Shown piece by piece: positions 54,916-64,000 of a stretch of 64,000 nt of DNA. The DNA lies in contig JBBQPZ010000022.1 of assembly GCA_038216655.1 (NCBI GenBank), positions 1 to 64,000 of the forward strand, given 5' to 3'. The notes beneath the pieces are model-generated. The model was not told the origin of the DNA, searched no databases, and saw only the letters and a list, made by a program, of their open reading frames with translations. Source of the DNA: JAFDWR01 sp038216655 (GTDB lineage: Bacteria; Armatimonadota; Fimbriimonadia; Fimbriimonadales; Fimbriimonadaceae). A program made the translations under genes and the position numbers. The stretch's first letter is position 1; every line of letters begins with the position of its first letter.

Positions 54916-57879
54916 TTAGTGTTGGGTTAGGGTCTCGTCGAGGTTCAGGATGAGGTTGCAGACCAGCGTCCAGGCTGCGTGTTCGGGCTCGGAGATGCGT
55001 TGGTTGCGGGGGGATTCACCGATGTAGAGGGTCTTGGTCGCCTCGACCGGGTGCGCCTTGTACCGGGCGAATTCCTGGGAGAGGAAGTCCTTGATCACTG
55101 CCAATTCCTTGGCGGTTGGCGGGCGGGAGGTGGCGAGTCGGAAGGCGTAGTCGATTCGCGCGTCGTCGGTCTGCTTGGTCTCCAAAACGCGCTGGGCCAT
55201 GGCCCGGGCGTCCTCGACGAACCCGGTTTCGTTGAGGCTGGCGAGGGCCTGAGTCGGCGTATTCGTTCTCGACCGCCGCACCACGCAGCTTTCGCGCATC
55301 GGGGCGTCGAAGAGGAGCATCGCGGGGGGCGGGCTGGTGCGCTTCCAGAACATGTATAGGCTGCGGCGATAGAGCGCGCCGCCGTGATCCTGCATGTACT
55401 TGGCAGTGTCGCTGATCGGGTAGGCGATGATCTCCCAGAGTCCGGGTGGCTGGTAGGTCTTGTCGGCGTGTCCGCCGCCGACCTCATCAAGCAGGCCGCC
55501 GCAGTAGAGCGCGGAGTCACGGATCACCTCGGCGTCGAGTCGGAAGCGCGGGCCGCGTGAGATCAGGGCATTGTACGGGTCCTTGAGCCGTTTGGCCTCG
55601 GAGGCGACCGCCGACTGACGGTAGGCCGCACTGGTCAGGATCATCCGCGTGAGCTTCTTAATGCTCCAGCCGTCCTTGACGAAGCGGGTGGCAAGGTAGT
55701 CGAGCAGTTCGGGGTGCGTCGGCCAATCGCCGCGGGTGCCGAAGTCTTCGCTCGTCTTCACGAGCCCCGTGCCGAAGTGCTGTTGCCAGATTCGGTTCAC
55801 CATCACGCGCGCAGTGAGCGGGTTCTTCGGGTCGACGATCCACTTGGCGAGGCCGAGCCGATTCTTCGGCACGTTGGGGGGGATGCTCCCGAAGACGGTC
55901 GGGACGGCCCGATCGACGGGGTCGCCGAGAAGATCGTATTGCCCGCGCCTTAAGACGAAGGTCGGCCGGGCCATCGGCAGTTCCTTGGCTACGTACGTGA
56001 ACGGGACCTGCGCTTCGAGAGTCTTGTAGCTGCCCTGGGTCTCGCGATACTTCTTAGCTGTGTCCGAGCCGGGTCCGATCTCCAGGTAAATCTCGGCAAT
56101 CTCCTGGTTCTCGGCGGCCGTCCGTGAGGGTTTGGACGCCAAGTCGCGAACGTGGGACAGGCGCTTGGTGAGCTCGCCGCCGAGGCCGACGAACGCACCG
56201 TCTCCACCGCCGGCGTTGACGATCTTGATCAGGAGCTTGTTCTCGCCAGGTTGGAGCTTGAGCGTGACCTTGTCCTGGTCCGCAGCGATGGCGCGGAGCA
56301 CCTTGTTCTCCAGCACCGACTTGCCGTTCAGCCAGACCTTGATCGCGTCGTCGCTGCCGAGCCGGACATCGAGGTCGGCGGGAGCATCGACGGTGAGCGT
56401 CGTGCGGAGGTAGCCGGACGCGTTCTCGGTGTTGAAGATCGGCGTGGTGGGGTTCTCAAGGGAGAAGTTGCTTGGTCGCCAGGTCACGTCTTTGCCTGAC
56501 TCGGGACCAGAGTCGGTCGCGTAGGCGGTCTCGAAATCCTTGGCGCGATAGGGGCCGCTCATCTCCCACTTCCCGACGGTCGGCATCCGCTCCTTCTGCG
56601 TCGCCGCCCATTGGGTTGCATCATCGGGCTTGGTCTTGGCGACCAGCGCTTGGAGCTGCCCCCGGAGAACCTGGAGGCGTGCGTTTTCGGCCGGGGTCGG
56701 GGCCTTCATTACCGGTTCGTGCAGCTTCGAATTACCGTCGAGGGGGGTGTCCGCGGTGCTGTCGAAGAACGCGTACATGCTGTAGTAGTCCCGCTGCGTG
56801 AACGGGTCGTACTTGTGGTCGTGGCACTTGGCGCACTGCAGGGTCACGCCGAGGAAGACGGTGCTCGTCGTGTCCACGCGGTCCATCGTGTTCTTGGCGA
56901 GGAACTCGGCCTCGATGACGCCGCCCTCGTTGGTGGTCGGGTTCAGGCGGACGTAGCCGGTCGCGATCTTCTGTTCGGTGGTTGGATTCGGGAGGAGGTC
57001 GCCGGCGATCTGCCACGCGGTGAACTGATCGTAAGGGAGGTCCTCGTTATAGGCGCGGACGACCCAGTCCCGATACGGGAAGATCGAGCGCTCGTTGTCG
57101 ATGTGGAGGCCGTGAGTGTCCGCGTAGCGGACCGCATCAAGCCAGTAGCGGGCCTGATTCTCGCCGAACCTGGGGCTGGCGAGGAGGCGATCGACGACGC
57201 GCTCATAGGCGTCGGGGCGCTTGTCGGAGAGGAAGTTCTCGACTTCGGCGGGAGTCGGCGGCAGTCCGGTCAGCGCCAGGCTGGCGCGGCGGATGAGGGT
57301 GCGCTTGTCGGCTTCCGGCTCGGGGGCGAGGCCGTCTTCTTCGAGCTTAGCCAGGATGAAGCGATCGAGGTCGTTGTGCGCCCATTTCGCGTTCTTGACC
57401 GCGGGGAGCGGCGGCGTGGTGGGTGCGACGAACGCCCAGTGCGCTCGATATTCAGCCCCCTCGGAAATCCATTTGCGGAGGGTTTCGACTTCGGCCTTGC
57501 TGAGGGGCTTGACGCCGGAAGCGGGCGGCGGCATCGGAGACTCGTCGTCGGTGACGCGCTTGAGGAGGAGAGACTTGTCGGGGTTGCCCGGGGTGATCGC
57601 GCGGTAGCCGCCGCGGTCGGCGGTGGCTCCGTCGAAGCTGTCGAGCTTCATACCCCCGGTCTTCTTCAGCGCTTCCTTATCGGCACCGTGGCAGACCCAG
57701 CAGTGCTGTGCAAGGATCGGGCGGACGTCGCGATTGTAGTCGACGGTGGGCTTTGCGACCGGCTTGTGCGCCGCGGCGCTGGGGCCGACAGCGATGCCGA
57801 CAAAACATGCAACGAGGCCTAGGGCCACGGATAAAAATCTAAGTTCGAACCTTCTAATCACCAACTCTTCCTCGAGCAA
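54916..57879 (-). CDS. PSD1-type protein with cytochrome-c-like PSCyt1, DUF1549 and DUF1553 domains
   Basis: The 987-residue exported protein has a signal region (SVALGLVACFVGIAVGPSAA) and then PSCyt1 with the haem motif CWVCH in AQHCWVCHGADK (about residues 58-69) and a MPPP loop. DUF1549 follows (WAHNDLDRFILAKLEEDGL, LTGLPPTPAEVENFLSDKRP, HGLHIDNERSIFPYRDWVVR), and an inserted beta-sandwich near 470-560 may bind sugar. DUF1553 (RLGLAKWIVDPKNPLTARVM, RESCVVRRSRTNTPTQALAS) completes it. These proteins are typical of Planctomycetota and relatives, with DUF1501 as partner, and are thought to act on polysaccharides or sulfated compounds. The role is unproven. Confidence 0.93.
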   Translation of the reverse strand: MLEEELVIRRFELRFLSVALGLVACFVGIAVGPSAAAHKPVAKPTVDYNRDVRPILAQHCWVCHGADKEALKKTGGMKLDSFDGATADRGGYRAITPGNPDKSLLLKRVTDDESPMPPPASGVKPLSKAEVETLRKWISEGAEYRAHWAFVAPTTPPLPAVKNAKWAHNDLDRFILAKLEEDGLAPEPEADKRTLIRRASLALTGLPPTPAEVENFLSDKRPDAYERVVDRLLASPRFGENQARYWLDAVRYADTHGLHIDNERSIFPYRDWVVRAYNEDLPYDQFTAWQIAGDLLPNPTTEQKIATGYVRLNPTTNEGGVIEAEFLAKNTMDRVDTTSTVFLGVTLQCAKCHDHKYDPFTQRDYYSMYAFFDSTADTPLDGNSKLHEPVMKAPTPAENARLQVLRGQLQALVAKTKPDDATQWAATQKERMPTVGKWEMSGPYRAKDFETAYATDSGPESGKDVTWRPSNFSLENPTTPIFNTENASGYLRTTLTVDAPADLDVRLGSDDAIKVWLNGKSVLENKVLRAIAADQDKVTLKLQPGENKLLIKIVNAGGGDGAFVGLGGELTKRLSHVRDLASKPSRTAAENQEIAEIYLEIGPGSDTAKKYRETQGSYKTLEAQVPFTYVAKELPMARPTFVLRRGQYDLLGDPVDRAVPTVFGSIPPNVPKNRLGLAKWIVDPKNPLTARVMVNRIWQQHFGTGLVKTSEDFGTRGDWPTHPELLDYLATRFVKDGWSIKKLTRMILTSAAYRQSAVASEAKRLKDPYNALISRGPRFRLDAEVIRDSALYCGGLLDEVGGGHADKTYQPPGLWEIIAYPISDTAKYMQDHGGALYRRSLYMFWKRTSPPPAMLLFDAPMRESCVVRRSRTNTPTQALASLNETGFVEDARAMAQRVLETKQTDDARIDYAFRLATSRPPTAKELAVIKDFLSQEFARYKAHPVEATKTLYIGESPRNQRISEPEHAAWTLVCNLILNLDETLTQH

Positions 57880-57986
57880 GTCTCGCGTAACAGTATAGGC
57901 TGACCTACGCAGGTTCGGGACAGGCTAACGCATCGAATGCCGATTGGTCCGAAAACCCGAGCCCGGAGTTCGGATAAAGTGAAGCG

Positions 57987-59054
57987 GTGGACCCGCTCGC
58001 GCTGCTTCAGGAACTCGTCTCGATCCCCGGCCCTCCCGGGCAGGAGGAGGCGGTTCGCGCGGCATTGAGCGCGCATGTCGCCACTCTCGGTCTGGAGTCA
58101 CGGACCGACGCCAAAGGCAATCTGATCGTCGACTTGCAAGCTGGGGTAAAGCCGAAGATCATGGTCACCGCCCACATGGACGAGATCGCGATGATCGTGC
58201 GGGCGGTTGGGCCGGACGGCTCGCTGTCGGTCACTTCCCTCGGCGGCCTTCTGCCGTGGAAATTGGGCGAGGGACCGGTCGAGATTTTGACTCCGACGCC
58301 GTTCACCGGGATCCTCTCGTTCGGCTCGATCCACACGGAGGCGGCGGAGTCGTCAGTGGTGCAGGCCAAAGAGGGATTGACGTGGGACATGGTTCAGGTC
58401 GTCACGGGTCTGACCGAGGTTGAGCTTGCTTACCGTGGCGTGCGACCTGGCACCCGGGTCGTCGTAGCTCGGAGCCGCCGAACCCTGACTCCAATCGGAA
58501 ACCTAATCGCGGGGTATTTCCTTGACGACCGGGCCGATCTCGTCTCGTGGTTGTTGGCCTTGGACGAGCTCAAATCGAGTGGTTTGCCCGTTGCGTTTGT
58601 GGCAACCGCATCCGAGGAAGTCGGGGGTGAGGGGGCTCTCTTCTACCTGCATGGGGTTCAGCCAGACGTATGCATCGCTTTGGAATTAGGCCCGGATGTG
58701 CCGGACGCGCCGGTCGAGCTTAGCGATCAGCCGACGGTTTGGGCAAAAGATAGCTACGCGACGATGATGGCCTCGGACGGCGACTTGATCGCGGAAGTTG
58801 GGCAAATGCTCGGGATGGATCTTCAGTTCCAAGTGCTCTCGCGAGGCGGGAGTGACGCGTCATGCGCGGCGGGCAAGGGGCTCTGCGCGCGCCCGATTAC
58901 GCTGGGTTTGCCGATGGCGAATACCCACGGCTACGAGATCATGCATCCGGGCGCGATGGCGGAATTGGCGAGACTAGCCGTTGGGATAGTTCAGAGAGTA
59001 TTGAGTATTGAGAGCGGAACCGGCGGTCCTTCTTCAATACTCAATACTCTCTGA
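57987..59054 (+). CDS. M42 family metallo-aminopeptidase
   Basis: The 355-residue protein starts at GTG 57987. It has the M42 (FrvX/PepA-like) order: LVSIPGPPGQEEAVRAALSA, IMVTAHMDEIAMIVRAV (metal His), FLDDRADLVSWLLALDEL (bridging Asp), FVATASEEVGGEGALFYL (catalytic Glu and metal Glu), CIALELGPDVPDAP and the terminal MANTHGYEIMH with the last metal His. It forms large tetrahedral complexes that trim peptides in the cytoplasm. The last 20 residues (RVLSIESGTGGPSSILNTL) are encoded by an inverted repeat (58993-59053) and look added to the normal C-terminus. Confidence 0.92.
   Translation: MDPLALLQELVSIPGPPGQEEAVRAALSAHVATLGLESRTDAKGNLIVDLQAGVKPKIMVTAHMDEIAMIVRAVGPDGSLSVTSLGGLLPWKLGEGPVEILTPTPFTGILSFGSIHTEAAESSVVQAKEGLTWDMVQVVTGLTEVELAYRGVRPGTRVVVARSRRTLTPIGNLIAGYFLDDRADLVSWLLALDELKSSGLPVAFVATASEEVGGEGALFYLHGVQPDVCIALELGPDVPDAPVELSDQPTVWAKDSYATMMASDGDLIAEVGQMLGMDLQFQVLSRGGSDASCAAGKGLCARPITLGLPMANTHGYEIMHPGAMAELARLAVGIVQRVLSIESGTGGPSSILNTL
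58993..59053. repeat. Inverted repeat providing the end of the M42 gene
   Basis: AGAGAGTATTGAGTATTGA (58993-59011) and its exact reverse complement (59035-59053) flank 23 bases; the stop codon TGA overlaps the right arm. A related CAATACTCCAATACT run lies at 21665-21689. It may double as a hairpin after both this gene and the convergent GH1 gene. Confidence 0.85.
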
Positions 59055-59064
59055 TCTGGCGAAG

Positions 59065-60417
59065 CTAGAGCGTGCAGCCGTTGGCTTTGATTAACGCCTG
59101 ATACCAATAGAAGGAGTCCTTCGGGATGCGGCGCTGGGTTGGGTAGTCGACGTAGATTAGGCCGAACCTTTCTTTGTAGCCTTCCGCCCACTCGAAGTTG
59201 TCCATGAGCGACCACTGGAAGTAGCCTTCGACGGGGATCCCTTCCCGGGCGGCGCGCTTGAGGCCGCTGATGTAGCGGTGAAGAAAGTCGATGCGCTGGG
59301 GATCGCGGACCTTGCCGTCGACCATCTCCCAGTCCTGGTTGGATAGGCCGTTCTCGGTGACGATGATTGGCTTGCCGTACCGCTCGTGGAAGAAGCGCGC
59401 GCCCCAATAGAGGCTGTCGGCAATGACTGGCCACTTGATGGCGGTGATCGGCGAGCCGATGACCTTGGCGGCGTCGACGGGTTTGCCATCCTTGTCCGCG
59501 GTCACGTACTTGCCGTGATACATGTTCATCCCGAAGAAGTCGAGCGGCTGGGAGATGATCTGCATCTCCTCGGCGGTGAACTTCGGCATCTTGTCGCCGT
59601 ACAGGTCGATTCCTTCCTGCGGGTATTGGCCGAAGAAGACCGGGTCGAGCCACCAGGAGAGATGCCAAGCCGACTCCGTCGTGACTTCGAAGGTGGACTT
59701 TCGGGCGGCGTTGATGTCGGCTTCGGAATTCGAGGTGGGGACGCCGACGCCACAGGCCGGTGCCATGCCAATCCGGAGCGGCTGCTTGGCATGAGCGCGC
59801 AGCGCCTGTACCGACTTCCCGTGCCCGATCAGAGAGTGGTGGATCGCGAGGAGAATCTCGTCCCAGCGCAGCTTGTCGCCGGGGGCGTGGACGCCGGTTT
59901 GGAGACCGAGGCCGATGTAGCACTGTGGCTCATTCTGGGTCATCCAGTTGCTAATTCGGTCCGAAAGAGCGTCGGCCACGACCGCCGTGTAATCGGCGAA
60001 CCACTTCGGCGAGTCGGGGTTCATCCAGCCGCCACGGTGATAAAGATCAACCGGATAATCCCAGTGAAACAGCGTCGCCCACGGCTGGATGCCTGCTTCG
60101 AGCAAGCCATCGACGAGACGGTTATAGAAATCGAGTCCTTCCTGATTGACTTTGCCCGTGCCGTCGGGCATGATTCGCGGCCAGGCGAGGCTGAAGCGGT
60201 ATCCCTGGACACCGAGCTCCTTCATGAGCGCGATGTCTTCCTTGTACCGGTGGTAGTGATCGCAGGCGATGTCGCCCGTGTGCCCTTCGAAAACGGCTCC
60301 CGGCTTGCGGCAGAGCATGTCCCAGACGGATGGCTTTCGCCCGCCCTCCGCGACCGCGCCTTCGATCTGATAAGAAGCCGTTGCAACGCCCCAAACAAAC
60401 GAATCAGAAAAACTCAT
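59065..60417 (-). CDS. GH1 family beta-glucosidase
   Basis: From ATG 60417 the 450-residue TIM-barrel glycosidase has FVWGVATASYQIEGAVAEGG, RFSLAWPRIMPDGTG, ATLFHWDYPVDLY, the acid/base Glu163 in MTQNEPQCY and the nucleophile Glu355 in IIVTENGLSN. FQWSLMDNFEWAEGYKERFG lies near the C-terminus. No signal peptide is present, so it cleaves short beta-glucosides in the cytoplasm. Thirteen in-frame codons upstream (from 60456) lack family similarity. It follows the GH2 gene on the same strand with 79 bases between the annotated ends, so both may be co-transcribed for oligosaccharide breakdown. Confidence 0.95.
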   Translation of the reverse strand: MSFSDSFVWGVATASYQIEGAVAEGGRKPSVWDMLCRKPGAVFEGHTGDIACDHYHRYKEDIALMKELGVQGYRFSLAWPRIMPDGTGKVNQEGLDFYNRLVDGLLEAGIQPWATLFHWDYPVDLYHRGGWMNPDSPKWFADYTAVVADALSDRISNWMTQNEPQCYIGLGLQTGVHAPGDKLRWDEILLAIHHSLIGHGKSVQALRAHAKQPLRIGMAPACGVGVPTSNSEADINAARKSTFEVTTESAWHLSWWLDPVFFGQYPQEGIDLYGDKMPKFTAEEMQIISQPLDFFGMNMYHGKYVTADKDGKPVDAAKVIGSPITAIKWPVIADSLYWGARFFHERYGKPIIVTENGLSNQDWEMVDGKVRDPQRIDFLHRYISGLKRAAREGIPVEGYFQWSLMDNFEWAEGYKERFGLIYVDYPTQRRIPKDSFYWYQALIKANGCTL

Positions 60418-60495
60418 CGTAAATCCCACGGCGCTAACGCACGGAGCGCCAGGCACACAGCGTCCACGAAACCACCCTTACGCTGAGTTTCGAGT

Positions 60496-63345
60496 CTACC
60501 GCCTGCGAGGTTGAATCGTTTGCGGAGCGGGCACCCGGGCCCGGCCCAAACTAGCGGTAAATGCCAGAGTCGCGCCATTGAGACCGGGTGAGGTCGCGTG
60601 AAGTACGATGCTGCCCGCACGGGCGGTGCTGCCGACGAGCACCATGCATCGACCGTTGAATGCGTGGCGAGAATTCGCCTGATCAGGTTCGTGGCTGCTT
60701 GGATCGCCGTTGCCGACACCCGCGATCCGGCCTGGACCGGCCACGGAGAACTGCACGTCGCTCGATGCGGTTGGCACCGGACGACCGGCCGCATCAACCA
60801 GCTGAACTTCCACGACAGTCACGTCCTCTTCATCGGCGAGGAGCCTCGATCGGGTCGTCTTGAGACGAAGCGACGCTGGTGCTCCAGCGGTTTCCACCTT
60901 GTCCGTTCCGACCAACACGCCGGCCCGATAGCCCCGTGCCATGACGACTCCCGGCTCAAACGGGACCGTCCATTCAAGATGGCCATTTCGCGGCATCGTC
61001 TTGGTGCCCAGGCTCTTGCCGTTCAGCAACAACTCGACGGTTTCGGCGTTGCTGAAGACCCAAACTGGGATCGGGTGGCCGTTATTTCCGCGCCAGTTCC
61101 AGTGCGGCAGGACGTGGACGACCGGCTTGTCGCTCCACCAAGACTGATAGTAATAGAACGTATCCTTCGGGAATCCGCACATGTCCATGATCCCGAAGTG
61201 CGAGTTGACGCACGGCCAGCCGTAGGGACTGGGTTCGCCTTTGTAGTCAAACCCGGTCCAGACGAACGCGCCGGCCATCCAGGGCCGCTCGGCGATGGGT
61301 CGCCAAGCGTTCTCCGCCGTCGCAGCGTAGCTGCCCGGCGTCGCGGTGTCGTAGGCGGTGACGTAACCCTTGACCTTGTCGGTGGTGTACATGCCGCGGG
61401 TTGCGACGGCGCTGGCGGTTTCGGAGCCGAACATCGGAACATCGGGCATCTGGGCGCGGATTCGATCGTAGGAGTTGATCCCGTAGTTCATCCCGACGAG
61501 ATCTTCGACGAGGCTGATCCCGCGTCCCCAGCCGCCATTCATCGCCGAACTCACGGGACGGGTCGGGTCGAGCGCGCGCACGATGTTGCGCATCGAGGTG
61601 AAGATCTGCGCGCCTTCCTCGGACCCTTGCAGCGGCTCCTCGTTGGCCAGCGACCACATGATGATGCTCGGGTGATTGCGGTCTCGCAGGACCATGCTAC
61701 GCAGTTCGAGGAGCTCGTCGGCCTTGGTACCACGGGGGGTCTTCGGGAGGACGGTATCGCCGAGGTGGCGGGTCTCGTCCATCACGACCATGCCGAGGCG
61801 GTCGCAGGCGTCGAGCAGTTCGGCGGTCGGCGGGTTGTGCGAGCAGCGATAGGCGTTCGATCCCATCTCCTTGAGCTTGCGAATGCGCCAATCGAGGAGG
61901 CCATCGGGCATTGCCACGCCAACTCCGGCGAAGTCCTGATGGTTGCAGGTTCCCTTGAGCTTGACCGGTAGCCCGTTCAGGAGGAAGCCGCGATCCTTGT
62001 CGAAGCGGATCGTGCGGATACCGAACGGGGTCTCCGTTTGATCGACCAGCTTGCCCGCGATGGTGATCGTGGTGACGAGGCGATACATGTCCGGGTGCTC
62101 GATCGACCAGAGTCGCACGGCGCGCAGCGCCGCGGCTTGCGACACGGCGTTTTCGACCCGGGGGGCAATGTTGCGGGTCGTGCGGACGGTGGCGACGGTC
62201 GCGCCGGTGGGTGCGACCACGCGGCTGGTGACGATGCAACTCGCCGTTCCCGCGCCGGAGTTGAGAACCGTCGTGGAAATTGCGAGGTCGGCGTCCGGGT
62301 GAAGCTGACCCTGCGGCCCGAGCACAGCGGTTTTGACAAAGGTGCCCCAGGGGCGGACGTGGACCGGGTTGGCCACGTTTAGCCAGACGTGACGGTAGAT
62401 GCCGCCGCCCTCGTACCACCAACCCTCGGGAGCGCGTGGGTCGACTCGGACTGCCAGCGTGTTGCGACCGCCGTAGTTCGCCGCCGCAGTGATGTCGTAT
62501 CGGAACCCTGCGTAGCCGCTTGGCCAATTGCCGAGTCGGTGCCCGTTCAGATAGACGGCGCTGTTGCGATAGATGCCATCGAAGTCGATCCAAACGCTCT
62601 TTCCCTTATCAGCGAGGGGCAGGGTGAATGTCTTGCGGTACCAGGCACGTGTCGTGGGTAGGGATCCGTGTCCGGCGGGTGCCTGCGATGAGAACGGACC
62701 TTCGACGACGTAGTCGTGGGGCAGGTGAACTCGCCGCCAATCGGCATCCCGGTAGCCGGGGGCGGCTTCGTCGGGGGCGGCGTCGGGTCGCGGGGACTCC
62801 ATCGAGACGGCATCGGTGATGCCTCCGGGGCCGTCGGTGTTCTGGACCAGAACGACGAGGTTGTTCGGCTGACCCGGTTTCCAGGCTTCGGCGATCCGAA
62901 CGTCGAATGGCTCCGAATAGCCCTCGTGGACGGCTAACCGTTGACCGTTCAGGAAGACAACCGCGTTGTCGTCGATCCCCTCGAAGTGAAGAGTGAGATT
63001 CGCGGGGTCGGCGGGGGTGGGCAGGGTCGCGCGGAACCACGCGTAGCCGAGGCGACCGCGGAAGACATCGTCGCCGATCTTGGCGGGGAGCCAGACTCCA
63101 GTTTCGAGATCGGCGGGTAGTTTGGGCTCACGGAGGTTGACCGAGTCGGCCGGGCGCCACGTCCAATTGAACGGAGCGGCCGCCAGACCGACGGGATCTT
63201 TCCGGAATCGCCAATCGGCATCGAACCGGATGCGTGATCTCGGCGAACGAACGGTGACCTTGGGAGGAGCCGCCATGAGGGAGCCGACGAGAATCCCGAA
63301 GAGGGCCGGTGCCAATCCGAGTCGAAGAGAAGTGTTGTGCCCCAT
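60496..63345 (-). CDS. GH2 family beta-galactosidase-like protein, secreted
   Basis: The 949-residue protein has a signal peptide (LAPALFGILVGSLMA) and then two sugar-binding jelly-roll domains: one around residues 98-172 (RGRLGYAWFRATLPTPADPA) and the usual GH2 domain around 230-330 (RAWYRKTFTLPLADKGKSVW, WYEGGGIYRHVWLNV). The immunoglobulin-like domain leads to a barrel with the acid/base Glu569 in MWSLANEEPL and the nucleophile Glu642 in MFGSETASAV. DUF4982-like and big-domain C-terminal parts follow (GYRAGVLVGTDKVETAG). An additional N-terminal sandwich is unusual. The enzyme would release sugars outside the membrane for the GH1 enzyme. Confidence 0.92.
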   Translation of the reverse strand: MGHNTSLRLGLAPALFGILVGSLMAAPPKVTVRSPRSRIRFDADWRFRKDPVGLAAAPFNWTWRPADSVNLREPKLPADLETGVWLPAKIGDDVFRGRLGYAWFRATLPTPADPANLTLHFEGIDDNAVVFLNGQRLAVHEGYSEPFDVRIAEAWKPGQPNNLVVLVQNTDGPGGITDAVSMESPRPDAAPDEAAPGYRDADWRRVHLPHDYVVEGPFSSQAPAGHGSLPTTRAWYRKTFTLPLADKGKSVWIDFDGIYRNSAVYLNGHRLGNWPSGYAGFRYDITAAANYGGRNTLAVRVDPRAPEGWWYEGGGIYRHVWLNVANPVHVRPWGTFVKTAVLGPQGQLHPDADLAISTTVLNSGAGTASCIVTSRVVAPTGATVATVRTTRNIAPRVENAVSQAAALRAVRLWSIEHPDMYRLVTTITIAGKLVDQTETPFGIRTIRFDKDRGFLLNGLPVKLKGTCNHQDFAGVGVAMPDGLLDWRIRKLKEMGSNAYRCSHNPPTAELLDACDRLGMVVMDETRHLGDTVLPKTPRGTKADELLELRSMVLRDRNHPSIIMWSLANEEPLQGSEEGAQIFTSMRNIVRALDPTRPVSSAMNGGWGRGISLVEDLVGMNYGINSYDRIRAQMPDVPMFGSETASAVATRGMYTTDKVKGYVTAYDTATPGSYAATAENAWRPIAERPWMAGAFVWTGFDYKGEPSPYGWPCVNSHFGIMDMCGFPKDTFYYYQSWWSDKPVVHVLPHWNWRGNNGHPIPVWVFSNAETVELLLNGKSLGTKTMPRNGHLEWTVPFEPGVVMARGYRAGVLVGTDKVETAGAPASLRLKTTRSRLLADEEDVTVVEVQLVDAAGRPVPTASSDVQFSVAGPGRIAGVGNGDPSSHEPDQANSRHAFNGRCMVLVGSTARAGSIVLHATSPGLNGATLAFTASLGRARVPAPQTIQPRRR

Positions 63346-63405
63346 AGGTTTGTCCCGCTGGCACCTATCTTGACTGAAAGCGACCCTCTAAGGCACGCCC
63401 CTTGC

Positions 63406-64000
63406 CTACTTGACGACGTACATCGGGTTCGGGACTTTGAATCGCGACTCAGCGAATCCTCCGTCTAAATCACTGTCCTGGTCGCCGATGTTGACGAGGA
63501 TTCGGTAGCCCTGCTTCATGATCGCGTCGCGTGCGCCGGATTTGTAGGGAACCACCGGGCCGTTGTAGGTCTCCGGCTTCATGACGAGTTCCACATAATC
63601 CGCGTATCCCACGTTCATCAGGTTCTGCTCGGTCCCCATCCGGCTCGATTCCCGGCGTCCGGTGACGAAGAACACCGCCACCTGGTGCGCCCTCGCGTAC
63701 TTATAGAGTTCGAGAATTGGCTTGACCGGAACCGCGGTGCCCGCCTTTTCCCAGTCCGACCAGATCGAGGGAACGTAGCCGAATCCGAGTTTCTTCTCGA
63801 TCTCCCAGTTGGAGAGGGCGGTCTCGTCGATGTCGAACACGATCGCCGGCTTGCCGGCGATCTTCTTGCGAAGCCCGCTGTCGAGGGCGCGTTCGGCTTT
63901 CTTTACCACCGCCTCGATGTCTTTATCCCATTTGCCCGAGTCGTGGTACTCGACGATGCGGTCCTTGAGCGCCTGGAGATTCGGGATGTCCTCGCGACCC
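63406..64000 (-). CDS. HAD-family acid phosphatase (class B/lipoprotein e(P4)-like), partial
   Basis: The frame continues past the right edge of the window (DIPNLQALKDRIVEYHDSGK is still in frame at 63931-63990), so the start is missing. KPAIVFDIDETALSNWEIEK carries the nucleophile DxD of HAD phosphatases, VFFVTGRRESSRMGTEQNL the second motif, and NIGDQDSDLDGGFAESRFKV the DD acid motif. This matches the acid phosphatase family PF03767, which is normally exported and lipid-anchored. A GTG within the frame at 63909 is an internal codon. It precedes the GH2 gene with about 60 bases of spacer. Confidence 0.88.
   Translation of the reverse strand, partial: GREDIPNLQALKDRIVEYHDSGKWDKDIEAVVKKAERALDSGLRKKIAGKPAIVFDIDETALSNWEIEKKLGFGYVPSIWSDWEKAGTAVPVKPILELYKYARAHQVAVFFVTGRRESSRMGTEQNLMNVGYADYVELVMKPETYNGPVVPYKSGARDAIMKQGYRILVNIGDQDSDLDGGFAESRFKVPNPMYVVK

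Noticed and set aside
56611..57822. A 403-codon frame antisense to the PSD1-type gene
   Set aside because: Same reason: the opposite strand has a full, recognisable domain order.
1..64000. tRNA or rRNA genes
   Set aside because: No cloverleaf with a TTCGA-type T-arm or conserved rRNA stretch was noticed on either strand; a tRNAscan run would settle it.

Overview
The window is a 64-kb piece of a GC-rich bacterial chromosome. Several features together suggest an environmental Armatimonadota-type (Fimbriimonadia-like) or Planctomycetota-like bacterium: PEP-CTERM-type secreted proteins, a Planctomycete-type DUF1501 / DUF1549-DUF1553 cytochrome pair, a TIGR03790-like lipoprotein, a TatD/MoaC/Mog run with 4-base overlaps, an ImuB/DnaE2 mutasome pair, and many short palindromic intergenic repeats. 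I favour Armatimonadota, but this is inference from gene content; there is no rRNA in the window and I saw no tRNA.

Layout. 1-1000: right end of an IS3-family element abutting a truncated secreted-protein gene, then a repeat-bearing spacer. 1.0-10.1 kb: molybdopterin genes moaC and mog, a TatD nuclease, a DUF5107/TPR protein, RNase HIII, an anti-sigma-like zinc-finger protein coupled to a secretin-type STN protein, the NAD-precursor transporter PnuC followed by a 30-codon stub of nadR, and an RCK-channel-RCK potassium channel. 10-22 kb: a ThuA protein, a GNAT/GT2/TIGR03790 run, two tandem paralogues of unknown function with homogenised 3' ends, a HisC-like aminotransferase and a DegT aminotransferase. 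21.7-25 kb: a THUMP-like methyltransferase with a repeat embedded in its coding sequence, a DUF3303 protein, PdxS and an A+T-richer unknown gene. 25-33 kb: four related membrane-anchored proteins, two of them damaged, around a PEP-CTERM protein and a sorbosone-dehydrogenase-like protein. 33-41 kb: a MOSC protein with a probable frameshift, a GT39 glycosyltransferase, an AraC/GyrI regulator, a metallophosphoesterase, a second PEP-CTERM protein and a SARP-like regulator. 41.1-45.8 kb: the imuB-like/dnaE2-like pair. 46-53 kb: a low-density region of small secreted or membrane proteins, repeats, a malate/lactate dehydrogenase and a shrunken IS1182-type element. 53.4-64 kb: the DUF1501/PSD1 pair, an M42 aminopeptidase, GH1 and GH2 glycosidases and the C-terminal part of a HAD acid phosphatase.

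Two themes stand out. First, the DNA carries a class of nested inverted repeats (about 95-160 bp, an outer and an inner pair of arms) with differing sequences. One copy immediately follows the truncated nadR. A separate 28-bp repeat has entered a coding frame at 22.5 kb, and another repeat ends a gene at 50.7 kb. Second, the mutasome pair is unusual: the DnaE2-like protein carries an N-terminal segment resembling the DUF6504 accessory domain and a PHP domain whose metal-binding residues are gone, next to an ImuB-like protein with altered acidic residues. Several N-terminal frame breaks (near 26.5, 27.8, 33.8 and 46.1 kb) may be real decay or assembly errors and should be checked against reads.
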